From the NCBI RefSeq assembly GCF_025562715.2, contig NZ_JAPFCC010000001.1, positions 2,312,501-2,376,500 on the forward strand: a stretch of 64,000 bases of DNA. The letters run 5' to 3'. The notes under the pieces are model-generated. The model had not been told where the DNA came from. It worked only from the letters and a program-made list of their open reading frames with translations, and searched no databases. Made by a program: the position numbers and the translations under genes. Numbering within the stretch: the stretch's first letter is position 1; each line of letters begins with the position of its first letter. Below, one piece after another: positions 16,934 to 26,322 of the stretch. This DNA is from Endozoicomonas gorgoniicola (lineage in GTDB: Bacteria > Pseudomonadota > Gammaproteobacteria > Pseudomonadales > Endozoicomonadaceae).

Positions 16934-17017
16934 ATTGTACTCCTGCAGGCTTAGGGTTTACAGAATAGCAGGAACTGATGAAAGAATACTCAACCAACTA
17001 TTTTTTAACCTTTTTAT

Positions 17018-17650
17018 TTAATCAGGCCTGCCGCTGTGAAAACGAAACTGCTGGTCGCCAGATTCAACAGCCTTACGGTCAATAGCAGCAAACACCGCAA
17101 TCCGGTCTGAGATATCCGTTTGAGCAATGCTTTCAGCCAGCGTCAGGTAATCCATAAAATGTCGCCCCTCCGACAGCAGTAGGGAGCGGTAAAACTTTGC
17201 CAGTTCATCATCCACATGAAAAGCCAGCTTGTGAAAACGCTCGCAGGAGCGGGCTTCAATAAACGCTCCACAAATCAGAATATCCACCAGTTGCTCTGGT
17301 TCGTGTTTACGCACCTGCTCACGCATCAGCCCCGGATAGCGTGAGGCTGAAACCTGCCGGTAGCGAATAGTTCGCTTTTTCATCAACGCCATCACCTGCT
17401 CAAAATGCAGTAACTCTTCCCGCGCCAGCCGGGACATTTTGTGCAGCAGGTCTTCATGGTGAACATACCGGAACATCAGATTCAGTGCTGTGGAAGCCGC
17501 TTTTTTTTCACAGTTTGCATGATCTATCAATAAGATATCCTGATGTTCTAAAGCTTTGTCTACCCAGACATCAGGCGTTCTGCACAACAAAAAAGCAGCC
17601 AGTTCCGGAAACAGGTCAGACAGTGGGGCAGACAGCTCATCTCTTAACAT
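17018..17650 (-). CDS. miaE: tRNA-(ms2io6A)-hydroxylase MiaE
   Basis: MiaE hydroxylates ms2i6A37 in tRNAs reading UNN codons, using a non-haem diiron centre and O2. The 210-residue protein matches the family: a TPDVWVDKAL opening, LLIDHANCEKKAASTAL with the first iron ligands, the AREELLHFEQV segment (E and ExxH), GAFIEARSCERFHKLA, and LSEGRHFMDYL. Length is usual. It is a single gene between the coiled-coil gene and an exported unknown. Confidence 0.93.
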   Translation of the reverse strand: MLRDELSAPLSDLFPELAAFLLCRTPDVWVDKALEHQDILLIDHANCEKKAASTALNLMFRYVHHEDLLHKMSRLAREELLHFEQVMALMKKRTIRYRQVSASRYPGLMREQVRKHEPEQLVDILICGAFIEARSCERFHKLAFHVDDELAKFYRSLLLSEGRHFMDYLTLAESIAQTDISDRIAVFAAIDRKAVESGDQQFRFHSGRPD

Positions 17651-18017
17651 GATTGGACACTCGTACGATTTATATTTTTTCTATGGAAGGGCGTTTCCGG
17701 TTCATAACTATCTGTTTTAAGTTATTCCAGTTTACCTGATTCGTGAACAAAGAACCTTTATCCTTCCAGTTTGACCAGGTGGGAGTGATACAACCAGGAA
17801 AATCTGGTCAGGGGGCTGGAATGGTTTCCCCATATCTGAGTGCATTTCATCTTTCATGAAACCATGGATGAAGGCTGGCGAGTTAGGGCAGGATCCTCGC
17901 CCTGCTTATCTGAGAGAAACCACAGAACGCCGTCATGGCACAGCGCTCTGGGATAAGAATGTCGTCTGAGAATCCAGAGGTAAGTATTTTCTGGTCACCG
18001 ACCTGGGGCCGCTGACT
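17651..18017. other. intergenic region, no gene seen
   Basis: This 367-bp gap between miaE and the next minus-strand gene shows no open frame of useful length in either direction. It should hold the miaE promoter. A short imperfect hairpin around agggcaggatcctcgccct (about 17892-17910) is the only structure I see. Confidence 0.5.
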
Positions 18018-19583
18018 TTATAATTCATCATGAACATCGTGTGACATTGAGCCCGATTGTGCTCCGGATTCAGCCTTCGGACTCAGGCCATGATGAATTT
18101 CAAGAACGTAGTCTCTTCTGAAATAAGAGGCTACTTCCGGGGATAAATCAGTGACATAGTCATGAACAAAATCAGTAGCGCAACCAGTCACCCATTCTGT
18201 GACACAGCTGCCCAGAGTTTTTGTTGCATACGAAAGACCAATCCCCTTTCCGAATCGACGGGAAATCATTGTGCTTCCCCTAAACTTGATGTCTACAGCA
18301 TCCGCAGCCAAATACATCACCGTTCCTATCAAAAAATCCATAAATACCTGATTAAGAACCTGAAATGTCATGTACTGGCTATTACCTGTCAAATAACTGT
18401 CTTTGACCCCTCTGATCTGCTTATGAGAGTGGGAGCCCAGCTGCTGTTGAAACTCACTGACAAAGGTTTGTTTAAGAGAACCTTCAGGACCATCCACACC
18501 GGTAAGAGCAACCGTTAGACCATTTAGTGGTATCCACTCTATGGCCCGGCCGGTAACACCTCCAATACTCTGCCCGAGCATTTCATTAAACTGGCGTATC
18601 CCGGAAGAGGATTTTATCATCAGCTTATGAGTAATAAGCCGTTTTGCCGGAGGAACGGAGACAGCTCCTCCCTTAACAGCATCAAGTTGTAACAGCCCTG
18701 CAGAAAGCACGGGACCCCGGATAAACTGGCTTGCCAGCTTACTTTTAAAATTGCGGACAGAACCATGGGATGGAAACCAACTTTCTGAGAAATATGGCGC
18801 CCACAGATTTTCATCCAAAGTATCAACGAAGCTCCCGGCTACAACCGAATAGATAAAACTCTTCTGCATCGCCAGCGCAGTAAAGTGTGCTGCGTCTATT
18901 GGCACATCTTCGAGTAAGAATGCACCTGCGGAAAAAGTAGCGAAAACCTTCGCACTGCTGCCTCCGGGGTTATGGTGATAGTACACCTCCAGATGCTCGG
19001 CGGTATCACGTGCAAGGCGCAGGCTGCTATCCAGAATGATATATCCCTGCACGCCCTGCAGAAAACCTCCGTTTTTAAAATCGATCGAAGATTGATAATT
19101 ATTCAGATCACCGTGATTCCCAATAAAATTCAGCATTTGATGAACCAGATAAAACTGAACTATTGGGGTTATCAGCCACTCAGCTTTGGATTTGGCAAAC
19201 CGACGATCACCGGTATGTAAATAGATAGGTGTTCCGGCGGGTTCTTCAGAAGGAATTTCGACAAAAAACCTACCAGCCCTTCTTACTTCAATGTAATGGT
19301 TATGCCTGTAACCATTGACGAGATAGGGAACATTAATTTGCAGGCGATGACGATTGAAAAATTCGTCTCCCAAATCCGGAACCTTTAACTGGAAACGTAT
19401 ATGACCGTCACTCTTGACTTCAAGATGCGGACTGCTCTGGCTCAACTGAAGAGTTAAATCCGTTCCCAGTGATACCACTGGAAAGTATGAAACATCGTCT
19501 TCAGCTTCAGAATAAGCCCTGATGGATATAGCCAGAAACAGCAAAGTACAAAGCAAACTTTTGACAAATAGTCTCATAAGCAT
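18018..19583 (-). CDS. exported protein of unknown function, 521 residues
   Basis: I do not recognise the family. Residues 1-25 are a signal peptide (VKSLLCTLLFLAISIRAYSEA). The N-terminal third is beta-rich (LTLQLSQSSPHLEVKSDGHIRFQLKV); the middle includes small-residue hydrophobic segments (AKVFATFSAGAFLLEDVPI, MDFLIGTVMYLAADAVD) that could be amphipathic or membrane-associating; a Cys pair occurs in GSCVTEWVTGCATDFVHDYV. The C-terminus is His/Ser-rich. An ATG at 19577 is an equally possible start. It stands divergently to the gene at 19662 with a 78-bp gap. The size and lack of relatives recall the other secreted unknowns in this window. Confidence 0.7.
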   Translation of the reverse strand: MLMRLFVKSLLCTLLFLAISIRAYSEAEDDVSYFPVVSLGTDLTLQLSQSSPHLEVKSDGHIRFQLKVPDLGDEFFNRHRLQINVPYLVNGYRHNHYIEVRRAGRFFVEIPSEEPAGTPIYLHTGDRRFAKSKAEWLITPIVQFYLVHQMLNFIGNHGDLNNYQSSIDFKNGGFLQGVQGYIILDSSLRLARDTAEHLEVYYHHNPGGSSAKVFATFSAGAFLLEDVPIDAAHFTALAMQKSFIYSVVAGSFVDTLDENLWAPYFSESWFPSHGSVRNFKSKLASQFIRGPVLSAGLLQLDAVKGGAVSVPPAKRLITHKLMIKSSSGIRQFNEMLGQSIGGVTGRAIEWIPLNGLTVALTGVDGPEGSLKQTFVSEFQQQLGSHSHKQIRGVKDSYLTGNSQYMTFQVLNQVFMDFLIGTVMYLAADAVDIKFRGSTMISRRFGKGIGLSYATKTLGSCVTEWVTGCATDFVHDYVTDLSPEVASYFRRDYVLEIHHGLSPKAESGAQSGSMSHDVHDEL

Positions 19584-19661
19584 TCGTTTCTTTGTTTTTG
19601 GAACTAGTTATCATAGTCGGTTATTTCAAAATTTCTGCTTAAACATAAAACCGAGGCAAGG

Positions 19662-20096
19662 ATGATTGTTCCATTTGGCATGATTAACAAGGAAACCCTT
19701 CGTAATCTGTTAGAAGAGTTTGTTATGCCTATACTGTCAACACACTCCAAACGACGAGACTTGCAAGTGTCGAAAGTAAAATTATCTTCGATTGTTATAA
19801 GTTTAATTCTAATAACCTGCCCTCTCTCTGCCTCAGATTCAGGTTCAGATGAACTAATGACAGTTAAGCTATATGCTGCATTGGCAGCATATAATCTGGC
19901 GCCACAGCTTGCTAATAGTTTTGTTTCTGAAATCATGATTTTTTTCGATGCTGCCCCAAACGACTTTATTCAATTTCTCCAGGATGCGTCTAGTTTAATT
20001 ATTGGTTATAGTCCTGGCGATGGTGGGGGGGTCAATGTTCATACAGTAGGCTTTGATCCAACTACAGTGGGACAGATTATTATGCTTCAACATTAG
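19662..20096 (+). CDS. small protein of unknown function, possibly exported
   Basis: The ATG at 19662 has GAGGCAAGG just upstream and gives 144 residues. An in-frame GTG at 19767 would give 109 residues starting MSKVKLSSIVISLILITCPLSASDSG, a convincing Sec signal peptide, so the shorter product may be the real one. The mature part is hydrophobic and Ala/Phe-rich, ending with a glycine-rich loop (GYSPGDGGGVNVHT). I recognise no domain. Confidence 0.4.
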   Translation: MIVPFGMINKETLRNLLEEFVMPILSTHSKRRDLQVSKVKLSSIVISLILITCPLSASDSGSDELMTVKLYAALAAYNLAPQLANSFVSEIMIFFDAAPNDFIQFLQDASSLIIGYSPGDGGGVNVHTVGFDPTTVGQIIMLQH

Positions 20097-20233
20097 GCAT
20101 AAATACGGCTATGACTCCTCACGTCGCCTTTATGCCCTGTGGGTATTGCCTAACCGGCTGAAAAGTCATTTAACCATACCATCCTTCGTGATAGTTCAGG
20201 TAAAGCTGGTCTGCTGCCCAGAGCGAAGTTCCG

Positions 20234-20319
20234 TCCTGATTACCACTGAAGCTACGTCATGCTATAGAGCCTGTACTGAACGGCTTCTGAAACTGGCGGA
20301 CGTTCAGTGGTAATCAGGA
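20234..20319. repeat. 17-bp perfect inverted repeat in an intergenic region
   Basis: Arms tcctgattaccactgaa (20234-20250) and ttcagtggtaatcagga (20303-20319) flank 52 nt. It lies in the 385-bp gap 20097-20481, which shows no convincing gene. It could be a long-loop hairpin RNA, a miniature element, or the paired ends of a decayed insertion. Confidence 0.75.
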
Positions 20320-20663
20320 AAAGCCATGCACCTCTGGAACCTCTCAAGATTGAACGAACCATCATGACATTTTCATAAACTGTTTCTTTTAAAAAATATT
20401 TATTATCATTGGCGACTGCCCATATGGAATCGAATATCTATTAATTCATAGGGCTTGCTGCATAAGTGAAGGGGGGATCTTATGTACCGCTTATCTTTAA
20501 TACTGTTGCTATTAAGTCAGTGTTTACATCTTTCTGCCAGCGAGGAACTAAGCCTTTTGGGCAGCTTAAAGAGTCACGACTCCCTGACCGTTGTTTCAGA
20601 AATTGATGGTGTTATTACCAGTCTCGGTTATGACCGGGGTGAGCAGGTCTCTGAAAATAAATC

Positions 20664-21518
20664 GGTAGTGGGGTAAACCTGATATTTTGTAGTTGTTTGC
20701 TAAAATACGGCGTATGCCGTATTTGTCATGGTGCGATATGAAAATGTGCTCCACACCAGTTCACTGCCCGAAATGTGGCGGTAATGATGTTAAAAGCTTT
20801 GGTTACAGTGTTCATAATGTTCCTCGCTACTTTTGCTGTAATGCTGAATGTGAAACCAAGTCCTTTATGCTTGAGTACCGGTATAAAGCTTATGAGCCAG
20901 GCGTTAAAGAAAAAGTCGTCGATATGGCAATTAATGGTGGCGGCATCAGGGATACAAGCAGGGTTTTGGGAATCAATAAAAAAACAGTAATAAACACATT
21001 AAAAAAAAGAGAAAGGCTTAGTTCAAGTTAATCCAAATATTCAGAAAATGGATCTTGGAACGGGTGCTGTGATTCACGTAGGCCGCGCCTGCCAAGAGGC
21101 CGAGATAGATGAACAGTGGTCGTATGTGTTTGAAAAAAGTAACCAGCGTTGGCTTTGGCATGCAGTTGATCATGCGACCAATACTGTTTTGGCTTACGTT
21201 TTTGGGAAACGAAAGGATGAGGTTTTCAAAAAACTAAAAGAGCTTCTTGAACCATTTGGTATCAAGAAATTTTATACTGATGATTGGGGAGCCTATGAAC
21301 GTAATCTCGACGAAAGCAGACACATCATTGGAAAAGAAAATACTCAGAAAATTGAACGTAAAAACCTGAATTTTAGAACTTGGATTAAGCGTCTGGCCAG
21401 AAAGACAATATGCTTTTCAAAGTTAGAACAAATGCACGATATTGTTATTGGCCTGTTGATCAACAAAATCGAATTTGGCATTGACATCCATGAAATATAA
21501 CAGGTTTGCCCCACTACC
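20664..21518 (+). mobile_element. IS1-family insertion sequence
   Basis: An 855-bp element with terminal inverted repeats: left ggtagtggggtaaacctg, right complement ggtagtggggcaaacctg. It is flanked by an exact 8-bp target duplication aataaatc (20656-20663 and 21519-21526), typical of IS1. It carries insA- and insB-like frames. The ends are intact. Confidence 0.95.
20693..21500 (+). CDS. IS1-family transposase (insA/insB frames)
   Basis: The upstream frame (20693-21031, InsA-like) has the zinc-finger start CPKCGGNDVKSFG ... YFCCNAEC and the helix-turn-helix GIRDTSRVLGINKKTVINTL. The downstream frame (open from 21003, first ATG 21048, to 21500, InsB-like) carries the DDE catalytic part: DEQWSYV, FYTDDWGAY and HIIGKENTQKIERKNL, as in IS1. 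In IS1 the two are joined by a -1 ribosomal shift at an A-rich site. Here an A8 tract (21001-21008) is present, but the second frame is +1 relative to the first, so either a +1 shift, transcript slippage losing one A, or a mutation must be assumed. The fused product would be about 268 residues. Confidence 0.85.
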
Positions 21519-22130
21519 AATAAATCATTAGTCCAGATCGACAGTGAGGATTACCTGTTGATGCTGGCAAAGGCCAAAGCCAACCTGGCTTTGAGCAAAG
21601 CCGACATGAAAGCCAAACGAGCCCGGGTCGAGCGATACCGGAAACTGAAAGCTAAAAACAGTCTGTCACAGGAGCAGTTAGACAACGCTGAAGCTGAATA
21701 CCAGATCAGTGCTTTCACTGTTGATCTGCAAGAACTGGCCTTTGAGGACGCACAGCTCGACCTGCAAAGAACCATCATCATGCCTGAAGCTGATTACTGG
21801 GTGACGGAAAAGCTGATCGAAAAAGGCGACTGGGTGCAAAAAGGGCAAACACTGTATCGCCTGGAAAATTTCAATAAGCTTGAAGCTGTCGTTTATGTTA
21901 CTGAAAACCACATCAACAGGATTCATCCCGGGCAATCTGTAACTATCTACGCAGAAGCTTTGCCCTCAAAGACATTTACGGGTGAAATTTTGCGCGTAGG
22001 TATTAAGCCAGAAGCCAGCAAAAACAGTTACCCTATTGACATTATTGTTAACAATAGTGACGGCCTGTTACGCTCAGGTTTTACTGTGGATGCCCGCATC
22101 AATGTAAATGTTGAGCAGGAGTAAGCCACG

Positions 22131-25100
22131 ATGAAAGCCTTCCTGCGTTTTTTTGTTGAGCAGCGTTTTTTTGCCAGCATGGTACTGGCCATGACCTGTG
22201 TTATGGGCATTATTGCGCTGTTCAATATTACCCTTCAGGAATTGCCCGCTGCCAAGCAGGGCGAAACCGTCATTATAACAGAGTACCCCGGTGTCTCTGC
22301 TGAAGAGATAGAACTGGAAATTACCAATCGAATTGAAAAGGAGTTAAAAACGGTCAAAGGCATTAGCTGGTATCAATCCATATCAGTAGACGGTCTCTCG
22401 GAAATTGAAATCCTTATTCGGGATGGAGAAGACATTGACCTGGTCAACCAGGATATCCGTGCAGCGGTGGACCGTGTGACCGATCTGCCTGCCGACCTGA
22501 AAAATGCTCCGTTAGTCGAGGCAGAAAACACAGCTACTTTTGAGTTTTTTATCTTTAGTATCAGTGGCGATATGCCTTATGCAGAGCTGAGAGAAGCAGC
22601 CAGGCAACTGGAGAAAAAGCTGAGAGCGCTGGATGGTATTGGTAAAGTTGATACTGCCGGATACCGCCTCAGGGAATTTATCGTAAACCTGGATCCTGAC
22701 CGCATGAACAGTTATGGGATCAATCCCCAGACCGTGGTGGATGCCATTGCCAGACGAAATCAATCCAGCAGTGGCGGAATCGTAGAGTCCTGGCTGGCGG
22801 AGAAAAACCTGCTGACCCTGACCCAGGTTCAATCTGCAGAGGAGCTTGAACAGAGTATTATTACCATGCTGCCCGGCGGCAGCCCCTTGCGACTGAAAGA
22901 CATTGCCGAGGTAAGAGATGGCTTTGAGCGACCCTCTGAAGCTTTTGTCGCCAATGGCGAGAAAGGGATAGGGTTTACCCTCTTTAAGACTGAGTCCGGC
23001 GACATCCTCAAAACCGTTGATGCCGTGAAAGCACTGTTACGCCATGAAAGCGAGCGCACTGGCGGCAAGCTGAAGTTTTCAAACTCTCTGGATTTGTCAG
23101 AAGAAATCAGTGACCGGTTCAGAGTCGTGCGTAACAACGGCCTGATCGGTACCATTCTGGTGCTGGCTGTTTTGCTGATCACTATTCAACGCCGCCTGGC
23201 CCCGTGGATCACCACCTCACTGCCGGTTTGTGTCTTTGGTACGGTGAGCATGCTGCTGCTGTTTGGCTATTCCCTCGACAGTATCAGCATGTCGGCGATC
23301 CTGCTGGTGATTGGTATCATTGTTGATGACTCCATTGTTGTAGCAGAAAGTATCGACCAGAAATACCACCAGGGACTGCCGCCTGTTGAAGCCGCCGTTG
23401 AAGGGTATTCTGAAGTTTTCCGCCCTGTTGTAACCAGCCTTCTGACTACACTGCTGGTCTTTGTACCCATGCTGTTTATGGGCGGTGACTTTGGTGCCAC
23501 CTATGCCATCCTGCCAATCACCATCATGATGGCCCTGCTGGTCTCTATGATTGATGTGACTTTGCTGTTACCTGCGCACCTGGCGCACGCCATGTCAGGT
23601 ACAGAGTCACACCAGCAAAAACAGCAAAACCAGTGGTTTCTGATCATCAAAAATCGCTATCAACAAATGCTGGGAAAGGTGCTTGCTGCCCGCTACGCTG
23701 TTGTCCCGGTGGTTCTCATTGCCGGTATGTGCGTTTTATACCTGAGCCTGGGTCAGTTAAAGCTGGACTTTTTCCCCACCAGTGCAGCAAGGCTTCTTGA
23801 GTTAAGCATTGAAGTTCAGGATGGCACCTCTCTGGATAAGGTGACTCGTATTCAACAGCCTCTGCTGAAATTACTGGAAGAAACCCCTGAGGTGCAACGC
23901 TATCACATCCGCCAGACAACACCTGAATCCACCGGGCTGATTATTCTGACTCCCGTCGAAAGTCGCTCCCAGTCTGCTGACGAAGTGGCAGGGATGCTGG
24001 AAGATGCAGCCCTGACCATCCCCGGGGTCACTGATGCGGACATCAAGGTGGATGCCGGCGGCCCTCCCCCGCCCGACCCTCTTGAGTTTCGGATATTTGG
24101 CTCTAATGATGCCAGCCGTCTGCAAATGGCCCGGGATTTAAAACAATGGCTGGCACAACAGCCTGGCGTAGTGGAGCTGGAAGTATCTGACGACAATCGT
24201 CGTCCACAGGCGCAAATTCTTCCAGATTATCAGTGGCTGGCCCGTTTGGGTTTGTCCGTTGAGGATATTAATCGCACCCTGAACCTGGCTTATGAAGGCG
24301 CTGAAGCGTCCACCAGCTGGGTGGGTGATGACGAAGTGAGCATTAAGGTATGGCTCGACTCAAAATGGCGTAATGCCGACTATCTGCCCAACCTGGATAT
24401 TCCTTCTGAAAACGGCGAGACAGTGCCGTTGCGAAGGGTCGCCAGGGTAGAAACGGTTATGACACCACGGGAGCTGAGTCATTGGAATGGTGATCGCAGC
24501 AGCCTGGTCGCCGGTGATATTGAAGATGGTACTAATGGCGATGATGATGACGATGACGTGGAATCCGGTAGTGAAGCCACTACCAGTCTGGAGGACAGTG
24601 ATGTTATTCCAAACGCAGTAGATATCTCAGAAAAAGCGATTGCCCATTTCAATCAGCTGGCTGATCGATACCCCGGAGTCCGCCTGGAAGCCGGAGGAGA
24701 AGCAGAAATGACCAACGCAGCACTGCGCGGACTCACCAGCGCCATGCTAATGGCCATGGTGGGAATCTGGATGATTATTGCCTTGCTGTTCGGCTCATTG
24801 TTCCAGCCTTTGCTGGTCATCTTAATCATTCCTTTTGCGGTGGTTTCAGCCGCAACCGCATTACTGCTGCATGGGCAGCCAATGTCATTCTTTGCCGCTG
24901 TGGGTATTTTGGGACTTTGCGGCGTAGTCGTGAATAATGCCCTGGTCATGGTGGATCGAATGAACCGGCAAAGCAAACAGGCAACCCCTGAGCTGATGAT
25001 CCATTCGATCATTGAAGCAGCAGGATCAAGGCTACGCCCCATTTTACTGACCTCTGTTACTACTGTGGCAGGTTTGCTGCCTTTGGCTTATGGCCTGGGT

Positions 25101-25265
25101 GGCTCCGATGTATATATGGGACCAATGGCCCTGACACTGGGCTATGGCATTCTGCTCACAGTACCAGTGATACTATTCCTGTTGCCCTGCTGCTACCTGA
25201 TAGGACAGGATATTACCATTCACCGCTTGTATCACCGCCCGATTGGGCGATGCTTTACGCAGTGA
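22131..25265 (+). CDS. RND-family efflux transporter (AcrB/MexB-like)
   Basis: An inner-membrane proton-driven exporter of 1,044 residues, the usual length. The layout is a first TM helix (residues 10-30), a large periplasmic loop, TM2-6 with the proton-relay pair in GIIVDDSIVVAES, a second TM7, second periplasmic loop and TM8-12 (LGLCGVVVNNALVMVDRM). An unusual run of six aspartates followed by Glu/Ser-rich sequence (near residue 803-825) is inserted in the second periplasmic loop before the RYPGVRLEAGGEAE segment. It starts 6 bp after the adaptor gene that is split by IS1, so polar effects on this gene are likely unless the element provides a promoter. Substrate cannot be judged; no TolC gene is nearby. 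Confidence 0.93.
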   Translation: MKAFLRFFVEQRFFASMVLAMTCVMGIIALFNITLQELPAAKQGETVIITEYPGVSAEEIELEITNRIEKELKTVKGISWYQSISVDGLSEIEILIRDGEDIDLVNQDIRAAVDRVTDLPADLKNAPLVEAENTATFEFFIFSISGDMPYAELREAARQLEKKLRALDGIGKVDTAGYRLREFIVNLDPDRMNSYGINPQTVVDAIARRNQSSSGGIVESWLAEKNLLTLTQVQSAEELEQSIITMLPGGSPLRLKDIAEVRDGFERPSEAFVANGEKGIGFTLFKTESGDILKTVDAVKALLRHESERTGGKLKFSNSLDLSEEISDRFRVVRNNGLIGTILVLAVLLITIQRRLAPWITTSLPVCVFGTVSMLLLFGYSLDSISMSAILLVIGIIVDDSIVVAESIDQKYHQGLPPVEAAVEGYSEVFRPVVTSLLTTLLVFVPMLFMGGDFGATYAILPITIMMALLVSMIDVTLLLPAHLAHAMSGTESHQQKQQNQWFLIIKNRYQQMLGKVLAARYAVVPVVLIAGMCVLYLSLGQLKLDFFPTSAARLLELSIEVQDGTSLDKVTRIQQPLLKLLEETPEVQRYHIRQTTPESTGLIILTPVESRSQSADEVAGMLEDAALTIPGVTDADIKVDAGGPPPPDPLEFRIFGSNDASRLQMARDLKQWLAQQPGVVELEVSDDNRRPQAQILPDYQWLARLGLSVEDINRTLNLAYEGAEASTSWVGDDEVSIKVWLDSKWRNADYLPNLDIPSENGETVPLRRVARVETVMTPRELSHWNGDRSSLVAGDIEDGTNGDDDDDDVESGSEATTSLEDSDVIPNAVDISEKAIAHFNQLADRYPGVRLEAGGEAEMTNAALRGLTSAMLMAMVGIWMIIALLFGSLFQPLLVILIIPFAVVSAATALLLHGQPMSFFAAVGILGLCGVVVNNALVMVDRMNRQSKQATPELMIHSIIEAAGSRLRPILLTSVTTVAGLLPLAYGLGGSDVYMGPMALTLGYGILLTVPVILFLLPCCYLIGQDITIHRLYHRPIGRCFTQ

Positions 25266-25393
25266 ATGATAAACAAATACAAATCGCTCCCTTTACTCCT
25301 AATCACAGACATATTAATTGACGCAGATCAGGTTTACCTCGTTTTTTATTGGGTAAGATCAGTATTAAAGAACATAAAATGGAGTGTAGAGCC

Positions 25394-26254
25394 ATGCGAG
25401 GAGTTGCAAAAGTACTTGTTGTGATTGATACACGCAAGGAAAAACAGATCGCCCTGAATCGTGCCATTGAAATTGCAAGGGCGACAGAATCAGAGCTTCA
25501 TGTCCTGTCTGCCAACCCGAAACCATCGGAAGCCTCCAGAGAAAAGCTTGAAGCACTGTCCAGCGAAATCCGTGATCAAGGCGTAAAGGTCTTCACCCAG
25601 GAAAAATGGTCAAACAGTCTGGTCGACACCGTTATTCATGCACGACAGATGGAACGCTGCCATCTGGTTGTTAAAGACTATAAGCCTGAAGGTGGCCTGC
25701 TCAGTGCGTTTTCTACCCCGAACGACTGGAACCTTCTGCGCCAGTGCCGGGTACCTGTTCTTCTGGTTCGCCATGATCGCAGTTATCAGAGTTCGCACAT
25801 GCTGGCGGCAGTCAATGGCGACCCTGACGACACGCACCATCACCAGCTGAATCAGGCTATCCTGCAAAACGCCCGACTCACTGCTGATGTTTATGGTGCT
25901 ACCCTGCATCTGGCTACGGCCCATCCAACCACAATGCTCGCTATCCAGGACCATGGCGATGGGGCGACGGATAAAGACCGTTACCTTAAACACTGTCAGG
26001 AGTACGCCCACAATTACGGCATCCGGCCCAAAGACATCCATGTACGACCCGGCCCGGCAGAATCACTGATCCCGGAGCTTGGCCGTGAACTGCAGGCTGA
26101 CCTGCTGATTGTGGGCACCCAGGCCAGAACCGGCCTGCCTGCCGTCGCTCTTGGCAATACTGCAGAACAGCTGATTTCAGATATTGATACCGACCTGCTT
26201 GTTGTACAACCCAGACATCACATGATCCCACTGGAACGAGAGCTGGAAAGATAA
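25394..26254 (+). CDS. uspE: tandem universal stress protein, UspE-like
   Basis: A cytoplasmic protein of 286 residues with two tandem Usp domains (about 1-140 and 145-280). The first begins KVLVVIDTRKEKQIALNRAIEIA, and the second ends with the nucleotide-binding type motif GTQARTGLPAVALGNTAEQLI and DLLVVQP. I chose the ATG at 25394 because GGAG lies 9 bp upstream and the domain starts there; a longer reading from 25349 adds 15 residues. UspE-type proteins are associated with stress survival and motility in E. coli. It has a strong hairpin just downstream. Confidence 0.85.
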   Translation: MRGVAKVLVVIDTRKEKQIALNRAIEIARATESELHVLSANPKPSEASREKLEALSSEIRDQGVKVFTQEKWSNSLVDTVIHARQMERCHLVVKDYKPEGGLLSAFSTPNDWNLLRQCRVPVLLVRHDRSYQSSHMLAAVNGDPDDTHHHQLNQAILQNARLTADVYGATLHLATAHPTTMLAIQDHGDGATDKDRYLKHCQEYAHNYGIRPKDIHVRPGPAESLIPELGRELQADLLIVGTQARTGLPAVALGNTAEQLISDIDTDLLVVQPRHHMIPLERELER

Positions 26255-26265
26255 CCCTGCCTGCC

Positions 26266-26293
26266 AGGCCTCCCGGCCTTTTCCGGGAGGCCT
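26266..26293 (+). terminator. terminator hairpin of uspE
   Basis: Perfect 11-bp arms aggcctcccgg (26266-26276) and ccgggaggcct (26283-26293) with a 6-nt loop, 12 bp after the stop. No T-run follows, but the stem is very GC-rich. Confidence 0.65.
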
Positions 26294-26322
26294 GAAAGTC
26301 CACCAGGCCTTACCTCGCTATT

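Larger units (their letters stand above)
20482..22124 (+). pseudogene. RND efflux periplasmic adaptor (HlyD/MFP family), split by IS1
   Basis: The adaptor gene is in two parts: 20482-20663 and 21527-22124. Removing the IS1-family element and one copy of the 8-bp duplication restores a single 259-residue frame, reading GEQVSENKS-LVQIDSEDYLLMLAK across the join. The rebuilt protein has a signal peptide (LSLILLLLSQCLHLSASEE), a lipoyl half-motif (VVSEIDGVITSLGYDRGEQV), a coiled-coil hairpin (KAKANLALSKADMKAKRARV ... LSQEQLDNAEAEYQ), the second lipoyl half and a beta-barrel domain. It is shorter than typical adaptors (350-400), lacking most of the membrane-proximal domain. It lies 6 bp before the RND gene, so it was its partner. 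As it stands it is interrupted after residue 61. Confidence 0.9.

Noticed and set aside
20053..20313. Protein-coding gene across the 17-bp inverted repeat
   Set aside because: The frame has atypical composition, overlaps the preceding gene, and spans the hairpin; no ribosome binding site is visible.
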